47,434 nt of DNA from an uncultured Bacilli bacterium (GCA_934085675.1 CAKOHH010000008.1:1-47434), one strand, 5' to 3'; positions 1-9,280 are shown, counted from the first letter of the stretch. Numbers and translations: made by a program. The notes: generated by a model not told the origin, from the letters alone.

Positions 1-21
1 ATAGCACAAACCTCCGCTTCC

Positions 22-66
22 GGCTACCTTAACCCACCGTCTAAAGCCAGTGGGATTGCGGTAGCC
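22..66. other. nested hairpin resembling an IS200/IS605 element end or omega RNA
   Basis: An outer 7-bp stem (GGCTACC at 22-28, GGTAGCC at 60-66) encloses an inner stem (CCCAC at 33-37, GTGGG at 50-54) with a CTAAAG/CTTTAG loop. Hairpins of this kind, with a CTTTAG-like loop between CCCAC and GTGGG, are common at the 3' ends of TnpB elements, and a related one lies at the right end of this window. The segment is GC-rich against an AT-rich background. Orientation and element type cannot be decided because the sequence starts 21 bases away. A structured RNA unrelated to transposons is possible. Confidence 0.4.
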
Positions 67-964
67 CTATTTCAAAATCACCATAATTATCTAAAAAAGT
101 AGGATAATTCTTATAGTTAAAATTCTCTATATAGTTATTTACAGCTTTTATTTTTGCATCATCTAACATGGGAAGCAAATCTTTTATATATCTTTGTTGA
201 TATGTTTTGTGTAAAGAAAGCCTTATTTTTTCGTCCGCCTCTACAAATGTGATGTAAGGCTTTAGTTCTTTTTTTATTTTTCCATATTTTATAGAACTTT
301 TTTTGAAACATTCATAACATTCTTGTAACTTTTTAAATACCGGTGAATTTACAATATCAGCCATATCCTCAAAAGACAGCAGCTGACTAAAGTGAGCATA
401 AAATGCTTCTCTTTTTGCTTCAAATTCTCTTTCAATATTACTTTTATCCAAAAAATAGTTGGCTCTATCATGATAAAATCTTGCTTTTCCATAAAAATAC
501 TCTTCTGGAATACTTCCTTGATCTAAATATTTTTTATATTCCTCTAAAGTTATATCTTCTTTAACATTTTTTATATTTTCAAACCCTTCTTGAATAAAGT
601 GTTTTATTCTTTCTTCCTCACTTTGCAAAGCCAAAGAAGCAAAATCCACAAAATATTTTATATTCATGAGAATAAAATGCTCACACTTATAGTTAGAAAA
701 ACATAGCTTTTTCATATCCATTAATCCACTAGCAGTTAACTCTTCATCTAAATACATTTCAAAATATTTATGTTCTAAGTCATCAATAATCAATTTTTGA
801 GTGGCAATATCACGGTACGGAATATAAAGGGCATTCTTAAATTTCTCTTCTATGTCATTTCTTTCACTTTCACCATAATAACTTATAAAAGCCTCCTGAA
901 ATGCAGGTAAACTATTTTGAAAATAAGTATCATATTCTAATAAACGTTTATCTTCTTCTCTCAT
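41..964 (-). CDS. hypothetical protein, 3' end probably altered by the adjacent element
   Basis: I do not recognise this protein of about 307 residues. It is charged, mostly helical in appearance and rich in Lys, Glu, Phe and Tyr, with no signal peptide or membrane segment, so it is probably cytoplasmic. I chose the ATG at 964 because a GGAGG lies four bases before it; the ATG at 982 has no ribosome binding site. The last eight residues (GLPQSHWL) and the TAG stop lie inside the GC-rich hairpin at 22-66, while the rest has the usual AT-rich codon use. The natural C-terminus may therefore have been replaced when a mobile element inserted or recombined here. No partner gene is visible. Confidence 0.6.
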   Translation of the reverse strand: MREEDKRLLEYDTYFQNSLPAFQEAFISYYGESERNDIEEKFKNALYIPYRDIATQKLIIDDLEHKYFEMYLDEELTASGLMDMKKLCFSNYKCEHFILMNIKYFVDFASLALQSEEERIKHFIQEGFENIKNVKEDITLEEYKKYLDQGSIPEEYFYGKARFYHDRANYFLDKSNIEREFEAKREAFYAHFSQLLSFEDMADIVNSPVFKKLQECYECFKKSSIKYGKIKKELKPYITFVEADEKIRLSLHKTYQQRYIKDLLPMLDDAKIKAVNNYIENFNYKNYPTFLDNYGDFEIGLPQSHWL

Positions 965-982
965 AAGGCCTCCGTAATTCAT

Positions 983-1352
983 GGTAATTATATCATGAAT
1001 TTTTAGACATTTAATAATTATTAAATTTTATTATATTACAAACTGTCTGTTAGAGGCACTTTTAATATTTCTGCTATCTATATTATAGAATTTATACTAT
1101 TTACCTTCATCTTTACTGTTATTATCTAAAAAGGAATTTTGCAAAGCAAGCTGTGCAATGTCTAAATCGATATGTTCGATTTTAAAAATCATATTATTAA
1201 AAATAGTTTGTAATGATATCATTTTATATTCACTCTTTTCACAAGGAAATTTTACTACAAAACATTTTTCATAACTACTTATTCGACATCACTTGCCAAA
1301 TATTTTAGACAAAGTGTATAATATCATTGGTAAAGGAGAAAAGTATTTTCAT
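983..1352. other. intergenic region with a possible decayed minus-strand reading frame
   Basis: Between the unknown minus-strand gene and recU lies about 370 bp. On the minus strand 1288-1097 is open for about 60 codons and its translation looks protein-like (it contains FVVKFPCEK and IAQLALQNSFL), but it has no convincing start codon or ribosome binding site and begins right after an in-frame TGA. It may be the tail of a decayed gene. I see no clear promoter or terminator here. Confidence 0.3.
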
Positions 1353-1925
1353 ATGAATTATCCAGGCAATATCAAAAAAAAGAATCAAAAGAAAGAAAAC
1401 ATTAATTATGCTAATCGGGGTATGGCTTTAGAATCTTTAATTAATGAATCTAATCAATACTATGATGAGCAAAACAAAGCCTTAATTAATAAAAAACCTA
1501 CCCCCATAGGTATTAGTGAAGCCATTTATACAAATAAAGGAAGAGTAATTAAAAATGGCTTTTTTAAGGCTCCTTCTACCCTAGATTATAATGGTGTTTA
1601 TAAAGGAAAATATATAGAATTTGAAGCCAAAGAAACCCAAAATAAAACGTCATTTCCTTTAAGTAACTTTCATGAGCATCAACTTATTTATTTAAAAAGA
1701 ATCATAGAACACGGGGGTATTTGTTTTGTTATTATTAAGATGAATAATCAAGTTTTTCTTTTAAAGGGAGAAGATTTAGTATCTTTTTTAAACACTTATA
1801 AAAGAAAAAGTATTCCATATTCATATTTAGAAAAATATGGTAAAATGATTAAAGAAGGTTTTTACCCACCTTTAGATTATTTAAAAATTGTCGATGAAAT
1901 ATATTTAAAAGGAGAGTGTTTTTAA
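1353..1925 (+). CDS. recU: Holliday junction resolvase RecU
   Basis: RecU cleaves four-way DNA junctions in homologous recombination and chromosome segregation in Bacillota. The protein shows the family landmarks: an early RGM-LE segment, KKPTP, then DYNGVYKGKYIEFEAKET, which carries the acidic residues and lysine of the nuclease centre, followed by KTSFPL and a final DYLK near the C-terminus. Its length of about 190 residues is normal. I start at ATG 1353 because family members begin MNYP-; the frame is open upstream to a TTG at 1293 but without a ribosome binding site. An AAAGGAG lies 14 bases before the ATG, rather far. The stop overlaps the next start by one base, so recU and the PBP gene are translationally coupled, as in the classical recU-ponA pair. 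Confidence 0.93.
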   Translation: MNYPGNIKKKNQKKENINYANRGMALESLINESNQYYDEQNKALINKKPTPIGISEAIYTNKGRVIKNGFFKAPSTLDYNGVYKGKYIEFEAKETQNKTSFPLSNFHEHQLIYLKRIIEHGGICFVIIKMNNQVFLLKGEDLVSFLNTYKRKSIPYSYLEKYGKMIKEGFYPPLDYLKIVDEIYLKGECF

Positions 1926-4774
1926 TGGCTACGACACAAAAGAAAAAGCTAAAATTTAAAAGTGTTAAAAAAATAAAAGATAATTTAAAAAAAGATAAAA
2001 AACCACGAAGAAAAAATAAGAAAAAAGTTGGTAATATTATTCTAATTACTTTAATTAGTATTGGTATTTTAATAGCCACGGTAATGATTTCTTTTGGACT
2101 TTATATTATTTTCACAGCACCAGAATTTACCCAAGAAAATTTATATTTTAAAGAGGCTTCAGTTATCACTTGGGATAATGGTGAAGAAATTACCCGTATT
2201 GGCAGTGAAAACAGAGTTATTAAAAATTATGAAGATTATCCGCAAGTTTTAGTAGATGCTTTGGTTGCTACTGAAGATTCAAGGTTCTTTCAACATAGTG
2301 GTTTTGATGCAGCGAGATTTTTAAAAGCCAGTATGGGTCAAGTTATGGGCCAATCTGGGGCCGGTGGTGCATCTACAATTACCATGCAACTTGCCAAAAA
2401 CTATGTTACTAAAAGTTCTGTAGATAGCGGTATTGAAGGCATCATTCGTAAATTTACCGATATTTATATGGCTGTTTTCAAAATTGAAAAGAACTTTACG
2501 AAAGAACAAATTTTGGAAATGTATTTAAATACAGGTTGGTTTGCAAGTGGTGGCTCTAACTATGCTTCTATCGAAGGAGTTGAACAAGCCAGTCAATATT
2601 TCTTTGGTAAATCTGTTTCTGATTTATCTTTACCAGAAGCCGCTATGATAGTGGGAATGTATAATAGCCCTGTTGCTTACAATCCTTACTTAAATCCGGA
2701 AGATTCCAATGATCGAAAAAATACCGTTTTAAGTTTGATGTATCGTCATGGTTATATTACTGAAACAGAAATGAAAGATGCCCAAAGCATTCATGTTAAA
2801 AAATTAGTCAAAGAACAAAATAATGCTGCTTCATCAAATCCTTATCAGGCCTTAATTGATTATGTTACAAGTGAAGTAAAAGACCGTTTAGGCATTGATA
2901 TTTATAAAGGAAGTTATCAAATCAAGACAACCTTCAGCAAAAATGTTCAAGATATGATTAATGGTATTCAAAATGGCAGTGTTCAAGGAGCTTTTAAAGA
3001 TGACAAAGTTCAAATGGGCTTATCCATTCTTTCAGTAAGTGATGGTTCTATTAAAGGTTTAGGTGCTGGAAGAAATTATGTTGCAAGTGGAACAAACCGG
3101 GCTGCAAGTTATGGTACGGGTAATAAAAAACAATATTATCGTAGGCAAATTGGTTCAACAGCCAAACCACTTATCGACTATGGACCTTTAATCGAATATA
3201 ATAATGCTTCAACAGGTCAAATGTTTATTGACTTTAGATATGGATACAATCAAGGCATTTATATTAACAACTGGGATATGGGTTATAAAGGTATTATGAC
3301 TTTGAAAAATGCCCTATCATCTTCTCGTAACATCACGGCTCTAGAAGCATTTCATCAAAATGATGTGAAAAACATTGAGAAATTTTTAAATAATTTAGGT
3401 ATTAGTAAAGAAAACTTTACTACTTCAAGTAATCCAGAAGGTAAAATTTTAGAATCATCTTCTATTGGTGGTTTTGATCCAGGACTTACGACTCTTGAAA
3501 ACGCAGCCGCTTATGGAGCATTTGCAAGAGGTGGCTATTATATTGAACCATATTCTTTTACAACTGTAACAAACTTAGAAACAGAAGAAGTTACTGAATA
3601 TAAATATGAAAAGAAAAAAGCCATGAGTGAAGAAACAGCCTATATGATTACTGATGTTCTTCTTCAAGCGACAAGTGAAGGAGTTGCGGGTGCTGTAAAT
3701 TCTAATTTACGGGCAAGCATTGCTTCTAAATCTGGTACAACAAGCGTTGATTCTGCTTCTGCAAGTGCCATTGGTGTCCCATCTTATACCACCCCAGATC
3801 ATTGGGTAAATGCTTATAATACTGAATATGTTTTCTCTTTATGGATGGGTTATGATGTAATGGATAGTAGTCATTATTTCACCTCAAATACAGGTACAGT
3901 AGCCAGACAAAGAGTTAGTGCTTATTTAGCTAACCATTTACTTACTAATACAACAAAATTTGAAAAACCTGACAGTGTCAAATCGGTAACAATTGAAGCC
4001 CAAACATTGCCAACTAAAAGAGCAAGTGAATATACACCTAGTAGTATGAAATACACGGCCTTATTTAAAGAAGGTACAGAGCCATCTGATACTTCTTCAA
4101 GATTTACTAAATTAAGTGATGCTTCTAATGTTAGGGCTTCCGTAAGTGGTAGCAAAGTAACTCTTACCTGGGATAAAGCTTCTACTCCACAAGCATTAAA
4201 TACCTCAGCAGTTCGTGAAGAATTTGCAAAATATTTTAAAACTTATAAATCTAATTATAGTTGGAGTTATAATCTTTTTGAAAATCAATATATGGGCATT
4301 TATGAAAGTTATAACAATTCTTACATTGGTAGGTTTGGTTATCAAGTTTACTTAAAAGATAAAAATGGTAATTTAACAAGTCTAGGCTGGACCGAAAATA
4401 ATACTTATACTTACACAGCTACAACCAGTGGAACTTATGAATTTGTCATTCGTAGTGCTTATAGTATTTTTAAATCTAACGAATCAAGTGGTATTAGTAC
4501 CAAAGCAACCGTTGAGTCTGGTTCTACTCCATCTGTTTTAAATGCTACCCCTATTAAACTTTGTGTTGAAAAAGGTGGCGTAATAAATCCTAAAAAAGGC
4601 ATTAAAGTTACTCTTGATGGCAAAGATGTAACTAGTGCTGCTACTATTGTAGCAAGCAGTGTGGATACTTCTTCTGAAGGAGAAAAAAGTATTACTTACA
4701 CTGTAACATATCAAACAGAAACAATTAAAGTAAATGGCATTATAAATGTTAGTAGTAGTTGTTCTAACGAGTAG
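1925..4774 (+). CDS. class A penicillin-binding protein (PBP1A-type transglycosylase/transpeptidase)
   Basis: This bifunctional enzyme polymerises and cross-links peptidoglycan. A basic cytoplasmic tail (about residues 1-35) precedes one membrane helix (about 36-65). The GT51 domain has ATEDSRFF around residue 115, with the catalytic Glu, and GGASTITMQLAKN. The transpeptidase domain shows STAK (near 411), SRN (near 465) and KSGTT (near 601). The last roughly 250 residues hold an FN3-like segment (VTLTWDKA) and an Ig-like segment, common but variable appendages of Bacillota PBP1. The start is ATG 1925, ten bases after AAAGGAG and overlapping the recU stop; a GTG at 1916 lies too close to that site. 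A strong terminator follows directly. Confidence 0.95.
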   Translation: MATTQKKKLKFKSVKKIKDNLKKDKKPRRKNKKKVGNIILITLISIGILIATVMISFGLYIIFTAPEFTQENLYFKEASVITWDNGEEITRIGSENRVIKNYEDYPQVLVDALVATEDSRFFQHSGFDAARFLKASMGQVMGQSGAGGASTITMQLAKNYVTKSSVDSGIEGIIRKFTDIYMAVFKIEKNFTKEQILEMYLNTGWFASGGSNYASIEGVEQASQYFFGKSVSDLSLPEAAMIVGMYNSPVAYNPYLNPEDSNDRKNTVLSLMYRHGYITETEMKDAQSIHVKKLVKEQNNAASSNPYQALIDYVTSEVKDRLGIDIYKGSYQIKTTFSKNVQDMINGIQNGSVQGAFKDDKVQMGLSILSVSDGSIKGLGAGRNYVASGTNRAASYGTGNKKQYYRRQIGSTAKPLIDYGPLIEYNNASTGQMFIDFRYGYNQGIYINNWDMGYKGIMTLKNALSSSRNITALEAFHQNDVKNIEKFLNNLGISKENFTTSSNPEGKILESSSIGGFDPGLTTLENAAAYGAFARGGYYIEPYSFTTVTNLETEEVTEYKYEKKKAMSEETAYMITDVLLQATSEGVAGAVNSNLRASIASKSGTTSVDSASASAIGVPSYTTPDHWVNAYNTEYVFSLWMGYDVMDSSHYFTSNTGTVARQRVSAYLANHLLTNTTKFEKPDSVKSVTIEAQTLPTKRASEYTPSSMKYTALFKEGTEPSDTSSRFTKLSDASNVRASVSGSKVTLTWDKASTPQALNTSAVREEFAKYFKTYKSNYSWSYNLFENQYMGIYESYNNSYIGRFGYQVYLKDKNGNLTSLGWTENNTYTYTATTSGTYEFVIRSAYSIFKSNESSGISTKATVESGSTPSVLNATPIKLCVEKGGVINPKKGIKVTLDGKDVTSAATIVASSVDTSSEGEKSITYTVTYQTETIKVNGIINVSSSCSNE

Positions 4775-4796
4775 TCTTAAAAGACTACTTTTTTTT
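4770..4796 (+). terminator. intrinsic terminator of the recU-PBP operon
   Basis: A perfect 9-bp stem (AGTAGTCTT / AAGACTACT, AA between) is followed by a T tract. It overlaps the PBP stop codon. Confidence 0.85.
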
Positions 4797-4801
4797 GACA
4801 T

Positions 4802-4834
4802 AAAAAAAACATCAACCACTTATTTTGATTGATG
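4802..4834 (-). terminator. intrinsic terminator downstream of nth
   Basis: Read on the minus strand, CATCAATCA and TGGTTGATG form a 9-bp stem with one T-G pair and a 7-base loop, followed by eight T. It overlaps the nth stop codon and ends the nth-dnaD transcript facing the PBP gene. Confidence 0.8.
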
Positions 4835-5455
4835 ATGACTTTTATAAAACGAACACATACTTTGTAATTTACATTCCTCACAAAGAGGACTTTGAGCCTT
4901 GCATTGATACCTTCCAAATAAAACAAGTTGATGATGAAGGCGACTCCATTTTTCTTTTGGAAACTTTTTCATTAATTTTTTTTCAACAGTTAAAACAGAA
5001 TCGTTTTTATAGGCGTATTTTAAACGTTTAGAAACCCTTTCTACATGAGTATCAACTGCAATACTTGGTTCATCAAAAATATTAGATAAAACGACATTAC
5101 AAGTTTTTCGACCAACACCTGGCAAACTTTCTAAATAAGTTCTATCATTAGGAACATGACCTTGATAATCTTTAATTAAACGTCTAGCAATTTCTTGAAT
5201 ATAGAAAGTTTTTTTAGTATAAGAACCTAAAGGATAAATGATTTTTTCAACTTCTTTTTGAGGTGCTTCACTTAAAGATGTTAAATCATATTTTTGCCAT
5301 AATATTTTGGTAACCTCATTGACTCTTTTATCCGTACATTGAGCCGATAAAACTGTTGCGATTAAAAGTTCATAAGGCTCTACATAATTAAGCTCACAAC
5401 GAGCATCAGGATAAAGTTCATCTAAATAATTTATTACTTGCTCATTATTCTTCAT
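4820..5455 (-). CDS. nth: endonuclease III (DNA glycosylase/AP lyase)
   Basis: Endonuclease III removes oxidised pyrimidines and cuts the abasic site in base excision repair. The helix-hairpin-helix LPGVGRKTCNVV contains the catalytic Lys, and AVDTHVERV supplies the catalytic Asp. Four cysteines at the C-terminus (C-x6-C-x2-C-x5-C, ending CEECKLQSMC) bind the 4Fe-4S cluster. The length of 211 residues is typical. It overlaps the end of dnaD by eleven bases, so the two are coupled. dnaD-nth also sits beside ponA-recU in Bacillus subtilis, but here the two pairs converge. Confidence 0.95.
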   Translation of the reverse strand: MKNNEQVINYLDELYPDARCELNYVEPYELLIATVLSAQCTDKRVNEVTKILWQKYDLTSLSEAPQKEVEKIIYPLGSYTKKTFYIQEIARRLIKDYQGHVPNDRTYLESLPGVGRKTCNVVLSNIFDEPSIAVDTHVERVSKRLKYAYKNDSVLTVEKKLMKKFPKEKWSRLHHQLVLFGRYQCKAQSPLCEECKLQSMCSFYKSHHQSK

Positions 5456-6080
5456 CTTCTAACCAATTATAATCAAAAAGTTCAACAGGGGCTTTTTTTT
5501 CATTTTTTTTCGTAAGTCCTTCATTGACATCTTTAAGAGTATGATATCCTTTCTTTTGCCATTCATATAATATTTTATCAATATATCTTAAACTACTTAC
5601 ACCATTATAAACGGCTTCCTTTAAAGCTCCTAAAATGAGTTCTTCTGAAAAATCTTTATCTAACCAAGCATTAATAATTTCATATTCCATAGGTGATATG
5701 TTACGCCCTAATTCTTTTTGAAAAGCATCAAAAATAGTATCCTTTGTTTCGCTTTTTCTTTTCTTTTCTACTTTTTTCCATAAAGATTCATAAAGAGGCG
5801 TTAAACTAATAGTTTCGCAACGTTTATTTTTTTCATCTTTACCAGTATCTACTTCCATAAAATTAAGGGTAATAAGATGATTAAAAGCCTGTAAAACCTG
5901 TTCTTCTTTTAAAGATAGCACCTTAGAAATTTTAGCAACATTTAACGTTTTATCATCGGTATCTTCAAAATACATCAAAAGAAGAAATTCGATTAAAGAT
6001 AAGTTGTTTTTAAGAGCCACTTCGATTAAATGTGAAGATAAAGTAAATCTTTTTTCAGTAAAAAACTCAATGTTAGGCAT
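5445..6080 (-). CDS. dnaD: DNA replication initiation protein DnaD
   Basis: DnaD helps load the replicative helicase in Bacillota. The N-terminal half looks like a winged helix (HLIEVALKNNLSLIEFLLLM, then a KISKVLSLKEEQV recognition segment). The C-terminal half is the DnaD/DnaB domain, ending in LRYIDKILYEWQKKG, which fits the YxxxIxxxW signature. I start at ATG 6080, preceded by AGGTGAG; a GTG three codons earlier lies within that site. The gene lies 17 bp after cca and overlaps nth, so cca, dnaD and nth probably share a transcript. Confidence 0.92.
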   Translation of the reverse strand: MPNIEFFTEKRFTLSSHLIEVALKNNLSLIEFLLLMYFEDTDDKTLNVAKISKVLSLKEEQVLQAFNHLITLNFMEVDTGKDEKNKRCETISLTPLYESLWKKVEKKRKSETKDTIFDAFQKELGRNISPMEYEIINAWLDKDFSEELILGALKEAVYNGVSSLRYIDKILYEWQKKGYHTLKDVNEGLTKKNEKKAPVELFDYNWLEDEE

Positions 6081-6097
6081 TTTACTCACCTCTTTTT

Positions 6098-7180
6098 CTA
6101 ATACCCATTATTTTTTAAATAAGTTACTATTTCTTCTCTTTCATTGTTTAATTTTCCTAATAAAATTAAATTTTCTATTTGTTCTATTAAAATGCCTAAT
6201 TCTCTACCTTGTATATGCGTTATTTTCCCAATATCTTTGCCTTGCAAGGCAATATCTTTACGACTATGAATTGGCATTTTTCTTTCCAAAGCCTCTAATT
6301 TTTTTAAAGGATATTTCATTATCTGTGCAGCCACAAGACAATCATAGTAACCAAAACGGTACAAATTTTGCATATTAATTGTATCATACTTTAAAATTTC
6401 CTCAATGTTTTTTTGTCTCATTTTTAAACTTTTTGTTTGAGGATATTCTACCTCGGTTTTAATCTGCGCCCAAAGGCCACTTAAATCATTAACATAGACA
6501 ATACTTTTCGTTGTAATTTGTAATTCTTTAAGCAAATTTAACTGTCTTAATAAGGTAAAGCCATCGGCAAGCAAAATACCATCTAATTCTTTTTTTATTC
6601 TTGTTAAAGATAGTTCATTTAACATTTTTTTATCTCTTTTAATAGCATTAGCTAAATTTTTTTCTAAATTAAATTTATAAATACTAGCAAAACGAACGGC
6701 TCTTAAAATTCTTAAAGGATCTTCCCTCACTCTGGTAGTAGGATTTCCTATTGCCCGTATTATTTTTCTTTTTATATCTTTTTGACCATCATATAAATCA
6801 ATAATTTCTTCATTACGATTCATATAAAAAGCATTTATAGTAAAATCTCTTCTTTCCGCGTCTAAAAGTAAATTATTGGTGTAAGTTATTTTAGAGGGAT
6901 TTCGGCCTTCATAGGCTTCTTCTTTACGGTAAGTTGTGATATCTACATTATAACTTCCTATTCGCATATTATAACAACCATATTGAATTGTTTTATAAGA
7001 TGGACCAAAGATTTTAACAATGTCCGCGGGTAAAGCGTTGGTAGCAATATCAAAATCGTTGGAGCGACGATGAAGCATATAATCACGAACAGCCCCTCCA
7101 ACAAGATATGCTTCAAAACCATTTTCTAATATTTTATCTAATACTTCTTTTATTTCTTTTGGAATCACTATTTTCACCAC
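6098..7180 (-). CDS. cca: CCA-adding tRNA nucleotidyltransferase
   Basis: This class II nucleotidyltransferase builds or repairs the 3' CCA of tRNAs. GGAVRD (about residue 28) and DFDIATN hold the metal-binding acidic pair, RRDFTINA follows near 110, and EDPLRILRAVRFA near 155 marks the neck region. The length of 360 residues is slightly short but complete. It begins with tandem GTG codons three bases after the stop of the preceding gene, with only a weak ribosome binding site (AAGTGGTG), suggesting translational coupling. All five tRNA genes in this window already encode CCA, so here the enzyme mainly serves repair or tRNAs lacking it. Confidence 0.94.
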   Translation of the reverse strand: MVKIVIPKEIKEVLDKILENGFEAYLVGGAVRDYMLHRRSNDFDIATNALPADIVKIFGPSYKTIQYGCYNMRIGSYNVDITTYRKEEAYEGRNPSKITYTNNLLLDAERRDFTINAFYMNRNEEIIDLYDGQKDIKRKIIRAIGNPTTRVREDPLRILRAVRFASIYKFNLEKNLANAIKRDKKMLNELSLTRIKKELDGILLADGFTLLRQLNLLKELQITTKSIVYVNDLSGLWAQIKTEVEYPQTKSLKMRQKNIEEILKYDTINMQNLYRFGYYDCLVAAQIMKYPLKKLEALERKMPIHSRKDIALQGKDIGKITHIQGRELGILIEQIENLILLGKLNNEREEIVTYLKNNGY

Positions 7181-7183
7181 TTA

Positions 7184-7540
7184 CTATTCATTATATATTT
7201 TTTGCCATGAAAAAGAAACAAGAGTTGGTTTCAAAAAAGAAAACAAGGGAATATTCCTTAAAATGCCAAATAAAATAGTAAAAATTAAAAGACTATTTAT
7301 AAAAAAAGGTTTATATTTTACAGGTATTTTGTAGGGAATTAATTTATAAACAAGATAACCTACTAAGCATAAAAAGACAAAGGGATTGTAACGGAAAGCT
7401 TGATAAAAACGAAATTGGAATATAGAAAGAAACATTCTCGTTATACCACATCCAGGGCAATAAAGACCCGTTAGTAAATAAAACGGGCATTTTAAAAAAA
7501 GATGAAAAAATTGAATAAGTCCTAAAACTATTTGTTTCAT
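7184..7540 (-). CDS. DUF2752 membrane protein
   Basis: A 118-residue protein with two to three hydrophobic segments. It carries YCPGCGITR near residue 28, the signature of the DUF2752 family, whose function is not established. The conserved cysteine pair next to a membrane segment suggests metal or redox chemistry, but this is a guess. Its start overlaps the stop of the upstream zinc-ribbon gene (ATGA), and cca follows three bases after its stop, so the three are probably co-translated. Confidence 0.85.
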   Translation of the reverse strand: MKQIVLGLIQFFHLFLKCPFYLLTGLYCPGCGITRMFLSIFQFRFYQAFRYNPFVFLCLVGYLVYKLIPYKIPVKYKPFFINSLLIFTILFGILRNIPLFSFLKPTLVSFSWQKIYNE

Positions 7541-8016
7541 TGATTAGAAAGTCTATTTAAATCATTTTGGATAAGGCATTCACTCACAATACCAAGGCCA
7601 AAAATACTTAAAATAAGATATAAAACAGAATTATCGGCAATATCTAAGCCATACATTTTTCCAGCAACATATAACTTTTGACCCATTTTGTAATTCCAGT
7701 AAATGCTATATAAACCACATGTTAAAAGGGTAAAAATTAAAGCAGCGGCACCGCTAGTAGATTGCTCGTCTGATAAGCTATTCGTTTCATCTGTCATTAT
7801 TACAAACCAATAAAGTCCATAAAGCCCACAAGTGAGAAAAGATAAAATAACACATAAAGCAATATCTCTTTTTTGAATTACAGGTTTCTTAAAAGTATGA
7901 GTAGTGCTTTCAGTGCTTTGGTTTAAAGGGGCTCCACAGTTTGGACAAAAATTAGTATCTTCTTTGACCTCTACTCCACAATTGCTACAAAATTTAGCCA
8001 TTTCTTCCACATCCAT
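7537..8016 (-). CDS. zinc-ribbon DUF4234-type membrane protein
   Basis: The N-terminus has a classical zinc ribbon (CSNCG, then CPNCG eleven residues later), followed by a polar linker and two repeated hydrophobic units, each containing TCGLY-YW (TCGLYGLYW and TCGLYSIYW), as in DUF4234 proteins. It is a small integral membrane protein of unknown role. Two ATG codons (8016 and 8001) are possible; each has only a close-set purine run before it, so the start is not decided. It overlaps the DUF2752 gene by four bases. Confidence 0.8.
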   Translation of the reverse strand: MDVEEMAKFCSNCGVEVKEDTNFCPNCGAPLNQSTESTTHTFKKPVIQKRDIALCVILSFLTCGLYGLYWFVIMTDETNSLSDEQSTSGAAALIFTLLTCGLYSIYWNYKMGQKLYVAGKMYGLDIADNSVLYLILSIFGLGIVSECLIQNDLNRLSNQ

Positions 8017-8130
8017 TTCCTATCTAAAGTATATCAAAGTTACTCCCTAATTACAATGAATATATTCATTTTTCACAAGAAGAAAACTCTCAAATTCTCA
8101 GATAAAATATAATAAATAAACATATAAATT

Positions 8131-9051
8131 TTATTTAAAAACACTATACTCGTCTGAAATATTTTTAGGTTCATATATATTACTTATTTCAATATACAAA
8201 GCTTGTCTTCCCATTGAGTCATAACTTTTATCAAATTCTTTTCTTGATACTTTAATTGCCTTTTCATCTTTTAAAGGATCATTAATATAATAATAGTTTT
8301 TATCCATACCAATTATTACAACAACATGAGCATTTTTGGGATAAGTATATGTTCTTGATTTATCATAACTAAACCATTCATAAATATCTTTAGCTTCACT
8401 ATAATTAATTGTTGTCCATACTAAAACAGGACTACCATTTTGAACATATTCTTCTAAAGGTAATTTATCATCGGAAGTATAAACGTGACCAACTGTATCT
8501 TCTGGAAGTTTACTTTTAAAGATGGTATATAAAGAATTTTTTATTACCGGTAAAAATGTTCCCCATCCTCTGGAAGAATCACTCGGATTTCCTGCATAAT
8601 ATCTACTAGGATCAGGTCCATAACGAAGACCATCTTTTTCATAAACTTCTTCTTTGGGTAAATAAAAATCGACATATTCTTTTATACCAATATCAATATT
8701 AAAATAGTTTAATAACATTGTTGCACTTGCTATTTCACAGCCATTAGGATAATCTGGATTTTGCTTTACTAATGGGAAATTATTAGCCACAAAACTATAT
8801 TGCAAATTATCATAATATTCATCTAAAACAGCTTCATAATCAGAAACGTTATAATCATCAAAATTATCGGAGTCGTCTCTATTTTTCGAAAGTATTAATT
8901 GATTAGTATAATAATCATCCATTAATGAAGGAATTATAGCCTGTTTTAGTCTTTCTTTTTCTCTTGAATATAATTTATACCATATAAAATTATTGGCTGT
9001 TATACCAATTATTATTAAAATAATTACTAATATTTTATATTTCTTTTTCAT
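8131..9051 (-). CDS. membrane-anchored C39-like cysteine peptidase
   Basis: An N-terminal membrane helix or signal anchor (about residues 6-25) precedes an extracytoplasmic domain of the papain-like C39_2 type. NGCEIASATMLLNYF near residue 105 carries the likely catalytic Cys. NAHVVVIIGMDKNYYYINDPL near 250 supplies the His and the Asn/Asp. Proteins like this are annotated as C39 family or DUF3335-like peptidases in Gram-positive bacteria; the substrate is unknown. It stands alone, with a TATAAT-like -10 at 9072-9067 but no good -35 or Shine-Dalgarno site. No ABC exporter lies beside it, so it is not a typical bacteriocin leader peptidase. Confidence 0.82.
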   Translation of the reverse strand: MKKKYKILVIILIIIGITANNFIWYKLYSREKERLKQAIIPSLMDDYYTNQLILSKNRDDSDNFDDYNVSDYEAVLDEYYDNLQYSFVANNFPLVKQNPDYPNGCEIASATMLLNYFNIDIGIKEYVDFYLPKEEVYEKDGLRYGPDPSRYYAGNPSDSSRGWGTFLPVIKNSLYTIFKSKLPEDTVGHVYTSDDKLPLEEYVQNGSPVLVWTTINYSEAKDIYEWFSYDKSRTYTYPKNAHVVVIIGMDKNYYYINDPLKDEKAIKVSRKEFDKSYDSMGRQALYIEISNIYEPKNISDEYSVFK

Positions 9052-9280
9052 TTACATCACAATTTGATTATAACAAATAATTACATAAAAATATATATGT
9101 CTACCCTTTTACGTAGATATTTGTATTACTTAAATTTATGTAATTTTTTTATTCAAAAATTTCAACATAGTAAATAGATTCAATGTCAGTGTTTAAACAA
9201 GATTGCAGATTTATTTTATTTAATTAATGATACACAGTCATTATCGCTGATATATCTTTTATCGTATTTAAGGAAAAATC

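Noticed and set aside
8131..9051. C39 peptidase as a bacteriocin exporter component
   Set aside because: No ABC transporter domains and no double-glycine precursor peptide are nearby; it has a single membrane anchor.
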